This document shows, in pieces, positions 1 to 5,497 of a DNA stretch of 5,497 bases. The stretch spans positions 1-5,497 of the forward strand of contig JBGPIT010000345.1 in NCBI GenBank assembly GCA_041485125.1, given 5' to 3'. The stretch is from JBGPIT01 sp041485125 (lineage in GTDB: Bacteria; Desulfobacterota; Binatia; UTPRO1). The notes beneath the pieces were generated by a model. That model was given only the letters and a program-made list of their open reading frames with translations. It made no database searches and was not told the origin of the DNA. Both the position numbers and the translations under genes were made by a program. Within the stretch, counting starts at the first letter, position 1. Every line of letters begins with the position of its first letter.

Positions 1-1969
1 CGAGCGCGGCGAGCCCGCCATAGTGATCGAGCTGCGGGTGCGAGAGGACGAGGGCCTGCAGTCGAAACACCTTGCGCGCCCGCAGGAACGGCGCGATCAG
101 ACGCTCGCCGGTATCGAAGCCGCCCGCGAAGCCCCCACCGTCGATCACGATCACGCCGCCGCGCGGCAGCTCGACGACCGCAGCGTCGCCCTGCCCCACG
201 GAAAGAAACGTCGCGCGGAGGCGCGGGTTCAGGGTTCGCTCCCAGATCCAGTAGCCGCCGTCGCCGACGGTGAGGATCGCGAGGACGGCGACGGCGAGGC
301 GACGGGGTCGACGCCGCGTCACCGCTCGCGGCGGGGATGCGGTCGCGGTCTCCGCGGACGACGCGTGCCGGCGCGGCACACGCGTGACCAGCACCAGCAG
401 CCACGCGTAGCAGAGCGCGAGCTCGAGTCCCGACGGCATCGGCGTCGCGACCGCCGCGAACGGAACGTCGGCGCACGCGTGTGCGATCCGCAGGCCGACG
501 CCGGCGGACGCGCCGGCGCGCGCGAGCAGACGGTCCGCGAGGCTCGGCGCGACCGTCAACAGCGGCAACGCGGCAAGACCGGGCAGCAAGGTCCCCGGAC
601 CGAGGAACGGCAGCGCCAGGAGATTCGCGATCGGACCGATCAGCGACACCTGTTGGAAGTGCCACGCGGTGAGCGGCGCGGTGGCGAGGGTCGCGGCGAA
701 AGAGACCTCGAGCGGCTCGACGATCCAAGCACGGATCGTTCGGCGGGCGCGGCTCGATTTCGTGACGTCGTCGTCGCTTCGGCTCTCCCGGCCGCGCCGC
801 GCCACGACGATGAGGGCAGCGACCGAGACGAACGAGAGCTCGAACGAGATGTCGGCGACGATGTCGGGAACGACGAGCGCGAGCGCGACGGCCGACGCCG
901 CGAGGGCGCGGAGCGCGTCGGGCGGACGCTCGACCATGAGCGCGCCGAGCACCACGGCGTACATCGCGACCGACCGCACCGCGGGAATGCTCTCGCCGGC
1001 GATTGCCGCGTAGCCGAGCACCGGCACGAGCCCCGCGAGCGCCGCGAGCTTCCACACGTCGGCGCGCAGCAGCACCTGCTCCGAGCGACGCAGGCACATG
1101 CCCGCGAAAAGGACGGCGGCACCCGCAACGACGGCGATGTGGAACCCCGAGACCGAGGTCGCGTGCGCGAGCCCGGTGCGGGCGAGGATGCGCCGCGTCT
1201 CCTCGTCGACGGAGCCGTCGACGCCGCTCAGGACGGCGACGACGTAGCCGCGCGCCGGCGCCGGCACGTTGGCGCCGACGCGCGCCGCGATCTGTTCCCG
1301 GATCCGCGCCAGCGTAGAGCGCAGATCCGCCGCCGGTCCCTCGAGGAGCGTGACGCCGGTATCGTCCCACAGGAACATCGTCGCGAAGATGCGGTGGCGC
1401 GCGAGCGCGCGCGCGACGTCGTAGCCACCGGGGTTGCCGAAGCTCCGCGGCTGCCGCACACGCCCGACGACACGGACGCGCGCTCCGACCGGCCACGCCC
1501 GCGTCGGATGGGCGATCGTGACACCGAGCAGACCCGCGGCGGGAGCGTCGCCGAGCGCGCTCCGGACGTGCTCCGCCCGGACCGTCAGCAGACGCGCCCT
1601 TTCGCGCGGGCTGTTGGCGACGATCACGCCGTCGACGCCGCTCGGTGCAGTACCCGACGAGACGGTCGACTGGGCCCGCAGCAGCGCCGCATAGGACGCG
1701 ATGTGATCCGGCGGCAGCGCCGTCGCGCGGAGCGCCGTCGCGATCAGCGTCGAGGCGCAGGCGAGGGCAAAGCTGACGACGACGAGACGTGCACGGTCGT
1801 CGGTCGCGAGGAGGCCGCAGAGGAGCAGCGTGCTCGCGGTCCCCAGCGCGAGCGCCAGCGACGAGACATCCGCGCCGCTCGCGATGACGCCGCCGGCGAG
1901 CGTACCGACCGCGATCGGGATCAGCGCCCGGCCGAGCGGCGGCTCATCGCGCTTCCCCAGTGGTCGCAC
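1..1969 (-). CDS. comEC: ComEC/Rec2-type DNA internalization channel, partial (C-terminus outside window)
   Basis: ComEC is the polytopic inner-membrane protein through which single-stranded DNA enters the cytoplasm during natural transformation. The frame is open from the GTG at 1967-1969 to the left edge, giving 656 residues. Family members usually have about 750-850, so roughly 100-200 residues are missing. Hydrophobic segments lie at about 15-31, 37-56 and 62-80. An N-terminal soluble domain (DUF4131-like) carries NPGGYD at 179-184. The competence domain follows, with GLAH (266-269) and VSGFH (273-277), AGESIPAVRS (324-333), a DISFELSF variant of the GFQLSF motif (373-380), and APLTAWHF to ANLLALP (431-454). 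Further membrane segments are near 517-529 and 558-568, separated by an Arg-rich linker. A metallo-beta-lactamase-like domain starts at about 585 with LSVGQGDA (589-596), IDGGG (609-613) and SHPQLDHYGGL (643-653). The last of these has Gln where Asp or His is usual. Many family members occur in species not known to transform, so competence itself is an inference. The coding frame is intact throughout. Confidence 0.96.
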   Translation of the reverse strand, partial: MRPLGKRDEPPLGRALIPIAVGTLAGGVIASGADVSSLALALGTASTLLLCGLLATDDRARLVVVSFALACASTLIATALRATALPPDHIASYAALLRAQSTVSSGTAPSGVDGVIVANSPRERARLLTVRAEHVRSALGDAPAAGLLGVTIAHPTRAWPVGARVRVVGRVRQPRSFGNPGGYDVARALARHRIFATMFLWDDTGVTLLEGPAADLRSTLARIREQIAARVGANVPAPARGYVVAVLSGVDGSVDEETRRILARTGLAHATSVSGFHIAVVAGAAVLFAGMCLRRSEQVLLRADVWKLAALAGLVPVLGYAAIAGESIPAVRSVAMYAVVLGALMVERPPDALRALAASAVALALVVPDIVADISFELSFVSVAALIVVARRGRESRSDDDVTKSSRARRTIRAWIVEPLEVSFAATLATAPLTAWHFQQVSLIGPIANLLALPFLGPGTLLPGLAALPLLTVAPSLADRLLARAGASAGVGLRIAHACADVPFAAVATPMPSGLELALCYAWLLVLVTRVPRRHASSAETATASPPRAVTRRRPRRLAVAVLAILTVGDGGYWIWERTLNPRLRATFLSVGQGDAAVVELPRGGVIVIDGGGFAGGFDTGERLIAPFLRARKVFRLQALVLSHPQLDHYGGLAAL

Positions 1970-1979
1970 TCGTCACCCC
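1970..1979 (-). promoter_or_regulatory. Ribosome binding site deciding the comEC GTG start
   Basis: The minus strand reads GGGGTGA at 1973-1979, close to the GGAGGTGA anti-16S complement, with the GGGG core six bases before the GTG at 1967-1969. The TGA inside it (1973-1975) is an in-frame stop for the comEC frame. Translation therefore cannot begin further upstream, and the GTG is the first usable start. Confidence 0.65.
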
Positions 1980-2016
1980 GGAGCGGGCGAGACGCTCGTG
2001 TCGTCGGTGTAGCGTT

Positions 2017-2035
2017 GGCGGCCTGGGGAGCCGCC
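2017..2035 (-). other. GC-rich hairpin just after uvrC
   Basis: On the minus strand, GGCGGC (2030-2035) and GCCGCC (2017-2022) form a perfect six-base-pair stem around a seven-base loop, starting about 11 bases after the uvrC stop. There is no run of T after the stem, so it is not a standard intrinsic terminator. It could attenuate read-through, stabilise the upstream mRNA 3' end, or be chance in GC-rich DNA. The rest of the 77-base gap shows no convincing promoter. Confidence 0.3.
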
Positions 2036-2046
2036 GTCAGCGCAAT

Positions 2047-4191
2047 CTACCGGTCGACGGGCCGGCGCGCCACGCCGGCTTCATCCGCGGCCGGCGTGGG
2101 ACCGGTCGGCGCACCGCCGGCCTCATCCGCGCCCGGCGCGGAACGGGCGTCGTCCTCACGCGGACCCTGCCCATCCTCGCTCTCGTCCGCACCGATCTCG
2201 ACGGTGCGCGCGCCGAGCTGCAGGCGAATCTCGGCGGCGAGGCGTGCCGAGATCCCCGGCACGGCGGCGATCTCCACCTCGCTCGCGGCACGCAAGCGCT
2301 TCAGGCTGCCGAAGTGTCGCAACAGCGCGCGGCGCCGTCCGGGCCCGACGCCTTCGATGTCCTCGAGGCCGGACCGCAGCCGTTCGCGACGGCGGAGCGC
2401 GCGGTGGTAGGTGATCGCGAAGCGGTGCGCCTCGTCGCGCACGCGCTGCAGGAGAAAGAGCGCGGTCGAGTTGCGGCGCAGGACGACCGGGTTCTTGCGC
2501 CCCGGCAGGAAGACGCGCTCCTCCGAGCGCGTCACCGCGGTCGCGCGCGGGTCGCGGTCGACGTGCATCTTCGCGAGCGAGACCACGTCGACCGCGTCGA
2601 TCTCGAGCTCGCGCAGCACCTCGACGGCGACGTTCAGCTGCCCCTTGCCACCGTCGACGACGAGCAGGTCGGGGAAGTCGTTCTCCTCCTTGGCGCGCCG
2701 GTAGCGGCGCATCAGGACCTCGTACATCGAGGCGTAGTCGTCGGCGCCCTCGACGGTGCGGATGCGGAAGCGCCGATAGCGTGCCGGGCACGGCAGGCCC
2801 TCGTCGAACGTCACCATCGAGCCGACGGAGAGCGTGCCTTGGATATTCGAGATGTCGAAGCACTCGATGCGCTTGGGCGCGTTCCGCAGCAGGAGGCGGC
2901 GCTGCAGCTCCTCGAGCATGCGCTCGCGGCGCGCGCCGACGTCGCGACGCTCCTGGTAGCTGTGGCGTGCGTTCTCCCGCGCCATCTCCACCAGGCGGAG
3001 CTTGGAGCCGCGCTGGGGCACCAGGATCTCGACCTGCCGCCCGTGCCGCTCGCCGAGGTACTCCGCGCGCGCCTCGGCGTCCTCGAGCGCGAGCGGCACC
3101 AGGATCGAGTCGGGGATCGGACGATCGCCTTGATAGAATTGCGTCAGGACCGCCGAGACCACCTCGTCGTCGGAGAACTCAAGGTCCTCGAAGCTGTACG
3201 CTTGATTGCCGGTGAGCTTGCCGGAGCGGACGAAGAGCACCTGCACCTCGACGAAGCCGCCCTCGCGATAGAGTCCGAAGACGTCCTGGTCGGCGCCCCA
3301 GTGCGCGACGGCCTGCTGGCGCTGCACCGTGGTCTCGATCGCGCGCAGCTGGTCGCGCACGCGCGCCGCGTCCTCGAAGCGCAGCTCGTCGGCGGCCTGC
3401 TGCATACGCGCGGCGAGCTCGCGCACCAGCTGCTGGTCCTTGCCCTGCAGCAGCTCCACCGTGCGCTCGACGTTGCGCGCGTACTCCTCGCGGTCGACCT
3501 CGAGGACGCACGGCGCCGGGCAGCGCTTGATCTGGTACTCGATGCACGGCCGCGAGCGGTTGCGGAAGACGGCGTCGCTGCAGCTCCGCAGCGGGAAGAT
3601 CTTGCGGATGGTGTCGAGGGTCTCGCGCACCGACCACGCCGACGAGAACGGCCCGAGGTAGCGCGAGCCGTCGCGCGCGAGCTTGCGGGTGACGATCAGG
3701 CGCGGCCAGTCGTGCGACTCCTCGATCTTGACGCTGACGTAGCTCTTGTCGTCCTTGAGACGGATGTTGTAGCGCGGCTTGAACTGCTTGATCAGGTTGT
3801 TCTCGAGGATCAGCGCCTCTTTCTCGTTGATGGTGACGAGGGTCTCGAAGTCGGTGACCCGATTGACGAGGAAGCGCACCTGCGCCCGCTCGTCGCCGCC
3901 GCGGAAGTAGCTCCGCACCCGCGAGCGCAGGCTCTTCGCCTTGCCGACGTAGATCACCGTGCCGTGACGGTCGCGCAGGAGGTACACGCCCGGCCGCGGC
4001 TCGAGCGCCGCGAGCCGCGCCTCGAGATCGACGTCGCCCTCGACCGCGCCGGGCGGAGTCAGCACCGCAGCCGTCGCGTCGAGCGCCGCGTCGCGCGCCG
4101 ACGGCGCGCCGTCGCTGACGTCACCGGCGGCCGCGGCCGGCGCGGGCGGATCCGGTGGCACTGTCCCGCCGGTGATCTCCCGGTCGGCCAT
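2047..4191 (-). CDS. uvrC: UvrC, excinuclease ABC dual-incision nuclease subunit, with N- and C-terminal extensions
   Basis: UvrC makes both incisions around a lesion marked by UvrB. The product is 714 residues, whereas family members are usually near 600-620. Residues 1-60 are a low-complexity Ala/Pro/Asp leader. The GIY-YIG nuclease, which cuts on the 3' side, begins at GVYLL (68-72). Its likely catalytic set is Y81, K84, R91, E130 and N142, matched by spacing to the Thermotoga enzyme. Cysteines 204, 216, 224 and 228 follow, with the 12-8-4 spacing of the E. coli [4Fe-4S] ligands. A UVR motif for UvrB binding is at about 260-286. The RNase H-like nuclease, which cuts on the 5' side, has D446 (FDISNIQG), D513 (VVDGGKGQ) and H589. 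A tandem helix-hairpin-helix DNA-binding region is at 609-659. An acidic Ala/Gly/Pro tail (660-714) ends the protein. The ATG at 4191 was chosen because longer in-frame starts would overlap uvrB and lack a good start codon. An in-frame GTG ten codons later is a weaker alternative. All core residues are present, so the enzyme should be active. Confidence 0.98.
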   Translation of the reverse strand: MADREITGGTVPPDPPAPAAAAGDVSDGAPSARDAALDATAAVLTPPGAVEGDVDLEARLAALEPRPGVYLLRDRHGTVIYVGKAKSLRSRVRSYFRGGDERAQVRFLVNRVTDFETLVTINEKEALILENNLIKQFKPRYNIRLKDDKSYVSVKIEESHDWPRLIVTRKLARDGSRYLGPFSSAWSVRETLDTIRKIFPLRSCSDAVFRNRSRPCIEYQIKRCPAPCVLEVDREEYARNVERTVELLQGKDQQLVRELAARMQQAADELRFEDAARVRDQLRAIETTVQRQQAVAHWGADQDVFGLYREGGFVEVQVLFVRSGKLTGNQAYSFEDLEFSDDEVVSAVLTQFYQGDRPIPDSILVPLALEDAEARAEYLGERHGRQVEILVPQRGSKLRLVEMARENARHSYQERRDVGARRERMLEELQRRLLLRNAPKRIECFDISNIQGTLSVGSMVTFDEGLPCPARYRRFRIRTVEGADDYASMYEVLMRRYRRAKEENDFPDLLVVDGGKGQLNVAVEVLRELEIDAVDVVSLAKMHVDRDPRATAVTRSEERVFLPGRKNPVVLRRNSTALFLLQRVRDEAHRFAITYHRALRRRERLRSGLEDIEGVGPGRRRALLRHFGSLKRLRAASEVEIAAVPGISARLAAEIRLQLGARTVEIGADESEDGQGPREDDARSAPGADEAGGAPTGPTPAADEAGVARRPVDR
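2073..2138 (-). repeat. In-frame imperfect direct repeat in the uvrC 3' end (period 42 bases)
   Basis: Two 24-base copies, 2073-2096 and 2115-2138, match at 22 of 24 positions. Their starts are 42 bases apart, which is exactly 14 codons, so the repeat stays in frame. They encode PGADEAGGA and PAADEAGVA in the last 30 residues of UvrC. The region is GC-rich and lies outside the conserved enzyme. A local duplication by replication slippage is the simplest origin, though selection on the acidic ADEAG peptide is possible. Confidence 0.8.
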
Positions 4192-4211
4192 CGCACGTCG
4201 CGACCGCCTCA
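4192..4211 (-). promoter_or_regulatory. uvrB-uvrC junction with probable uvrC ribosome binding site
   Basis: The stop of uvrB (TGA, 4209-4211) merges with a purine-rich GAGGCGG at 4204-4210, read on the minus strand. This lies 12 bases before the uvrC ATG. The spacing is somewhat long for a Shine-Dalgarno site, but no better candidate is visible. There is no room for a separate promoter in the gap itself, so co-transcription and possibly translational coupling of uvrB and uvrC are inferred. Confidence 0.5.
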
Positions 4212-5497
4212 GCGGCCGCCCTCGGCAGTGAGACCGAGACGATGGCGCTCGAGCGCCTGGATGCGGTCGCGTAGCTGCGCCGCCTGCTCGAACTCGAGCG
4301 ACGAGGCGGCGCGGCGCATCTCCTTCCGCAGGCGCTCGACCGTCGCCGGGATCTCCTCGAGGGCGGGCCAATCCTCGGCCGCCGCATCGTCGAGCGGCAC
4401 GTCCATGTAGTCGGCCTCCGCGATCGCGACCAACGGATTGCCGATCGCCTTGACGATCGTCTGCGGCGTGATGCCGTGCTCCTCGTTGTACTCTCGCTGG
4501 ATCGTCCGCCGGCGGGAGGTCTCGTCGAGCGCGGTCCGCATCGAGTCGGTGATCCGATCGGCGTACATGATGACGGTGCCGTTCACGTTGCGCGCGGCGC
4601 GGCCGATGGTCTGGATCAACGAGCGCGCCGAGCGCAGAAAGCCTTCCTTGTCGGCGTCCAGGATCGCGACCAGCGATACCTCGGGCAAGTCCAGGCCCTC
4701 GCGCAGCAGATTGATCCCGACCAAGACGTCGAAGACGCCGCGACGGAGATCGCGAATGATCTCGACGCGCTCGAGCGTCTCGACGTCGGAGTGGATGTAG
4801 CGCACCTTGAGGCCGATGTCCTGGAAGTAGTCGGTCAGATCCTCGGCCATCTTCTTGGTGAGCGTCGTCACCAGGACGCGCTCGCCGGCCTCGATGCGGC
4901 GGCGGATCTCCTCCAGCAGATCATCCACTTGATCGCGCGCCGGCCGCACGCTCACCTCGGGATCGACGAGGCCGGTCGGCCGGATGAGCTGCTCCACCAC
5001 CTCGCCGCCGCTGCGCTCGAGCTCGTAGGCGGCAGGGGTCGCGGACACGAACACCACCTGCCTGACGCGCGCCGTGAACTCCTCGAAGCTGAGCGGCCGG
5101 TTGTCGAGCGCGGAGGGCAGGCGGAAGCCGAACTCGACCAGGGTCTCCTTGCGCGAGCGATCGCCGCGGTACATGCCGCCGATCTGCGGCACCGTCACGT
5201 GGCTCTCGTCGATGATCAGCAGGTAGTCCTCGGGAAAGTAGCTGAGCAGCGTCGCCGGCGGCTCGCCGGAGCGGCGGCCGTCGAGGTGGCGCGAGTAGTT
5301 CTCGATGCCGTGGCAGAAGCCCATCTCCTCGAGCATTTCGAGATCGTAGAGCGTGCGCTGCTCGAGCCGCTGGCTCTCGAGGAGCTTGTTCTCGGCGCGC
5401 AGCGCAGCGAGACGCTCCTGCAGCTCGGCGCGGATGCCGGCAACGGCCTGCTTCAGGCGCGGTTCGCTCGTCACGTAGTGGCTCGCCGGATAGACCG
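4209..5497 (-). CDS. uvrB: UvrB, excinuclease ABC helicase subunit, partial (N-terminus outside window)
   Basis: UvrB is the cytoplasmic helicase-like subunit of UvrABC nucleotide excision repair. It is loaded on damaged DNA by UvrA, verifies the lesion and recruits UvrC. The visible 428 residues begin at the conserved VYPASHYVT stretch and run to a TGA stop at 4209-4211. About 240 N-terminal residues, including the Walker A P-loop, should lie beyond the right edge, since family members are near 670 residues. Numbering from the first visible codon, the sequence shows helicase motif II as DESH (96-99), motif III as SAT (151-153), and then motif IV (VLVTTLTKKMAEDL). Motif V (GINLLREGLDLPEV) and motif VI (QTIGRAARN) follow. 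The C-terminal UVR domain that contacts UvrC is at about 382-417 (EMRRAASSLEFEQAAQLRD). No frameshift or missing motif is visible, and the identification is secure. The GTG at 5472-5474 is an internal valine, not the start. The gene lies 17 bases upstream of uvrC on the same strand. Confidence 0.98.
   Translation of the reverse strand, partial: VYPASHYVTSEPRLKQAVAGIRAELQERLAALRAENKLLESQRLEQRTLYDLEMLEEMGFCHGIENYSRHLDGRRSGEPPATLLSYFPEDYLLIIDESHVTVPQIGGMYRGDRSRKETLVEFGFRLPSALDNRPLSFEEFTARVRQVVFVSATPAAYELERSGGEVVEQLIRPTGLVDPEVSVRPARDQVDDLLEEIRRRIEAGERVLVTTLTKKMAEDLTDYFQDIGLKVRYIHSDVETLERVEIIRDLRRGVFDVLVGINLLREGLDLPEVSLVAILDADKEGFLRSARSLIQTIGRAARNVNGTVIMYADRITDSMRTALDETSRRRTIQREYNEEHGITPQTIVKAIGNPLVAIAEADYMDVPLDDAAAEDWPALEEIPATVERLRKEMRRAASSLEFEQAAQLRDRIQALERHRLGLTAEGGR

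Noticed and set aside
640..1128. A 162-codon minus-strand frame inside comEC
   Set aside because: It is in a different frame from comEC and gives a Ser/Arg-rich low-complexity product. The comEC frame reads through the same bases with conserved competence-domain motifs.
2017..2035. Intrinsic terminator between uvrC and comEC
   Set aside because: The stem is only six base pairs and no T-run follows on the transcribed strand, so I list it only as a hairpin.
23..2410. A 795-codon open frame on the plus strand opposite comEC and the end of uvrC
   Set aside because: It is codon-for-codon in register with comEC on the other strand, so its openness follows from comEC codon choice. The product is an Arg/Asp/Glu-rich sequence without domains, while the minus strand carries all the ComEC motifs.
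4192..4371. Extension of uvrC upstream to 4371, overlapping uvrB
   Set aside because: The extra 60 residues are out-of-frame reading of the conserved UvrB UVR domain and are Arg/Pro-rich without similarity to UvrC. The ATG at 4191 just after the uvrB stop is far more plausible.
1960..4410. An 816-codon open frame on the plus strand opposite uvrC
   Set aside because: It lies entirely antisense to a well-conserved uvrC and the tail of uvrB. Its predicted protein is rich in Arg, Ala, Asp and Val with no recognisable motif. GC-rich codon use suppresses stop codons on the opposite strand, which explains its length.
5472..5474. GTG as the start of uvrB
   Set aside because: The seven codons upstream within the window read VYPASHY, which is the conserved UvrB sequence directly before this valine. 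The gene therefore continues past the edge.

Overview
The window is a high-GC stretch, judged by eye at roughly two thirds or more G+C, from a bacterium. Every gene I can support lies on the minus strand. Reading in the direction of transcription (right to left) the order is uvrB (5' end outside the window), uvrC (complete), comEC (3' end outside the window). The base composition and this gene set would suit a high-GC proteobacterium of the deltaproteobacterial type or a related uncultured phylum. That placement is a weak inference, because nothing here is diagnostic of a taxon.

Layout: the right edge to 4209 holds the C-terminal two thirds of the excision-repair helicase UvrB. After a 17-base gap carrying a plausible ribosome binding site, uvrC runs from 4191 to 2047 and encodes a 714-residue UvrC with every core catalytic element intact. 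It also has low-complexity extensions at both ends that ordinary UvrC proteins lack. A 77-base intergenic stretch follows, with a GC-rich hairpin and a ribosome binding site. From 1969 the frame stays open to the left edge and encodes the first 656 residues of a ComEC/Rec2-type DNA-uptake channel, cut off inside its metallo-beta-lactamase-like domain.

Function: UvrB and UvrC are partners in nucleotide excision repair. UvrB, loaded by UvrA, verifies the lesion, and UvrC then cuts the strand on both sides of it. Their adjacency and short spacing suggest co-transcription and matched production. ComEC moves single-stranded DNA across the inner membrane during natural transformation. Its place just downstream may be a simple neighbour effect or may mean shared expression of repair and uptake genes.

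I see no RNA genes, mobile elements, CRISPR arrays or origins. The long plus-strand open frames are antisense by-products of GC-rich codon use. I found no clear evidence of an undescribed system. The points worth a second look are the UvrC terminal extensions with an in-frame 42-base repeat, an unusual residue in the ComEC metal-binding motif, and the repair/uptake gene order.
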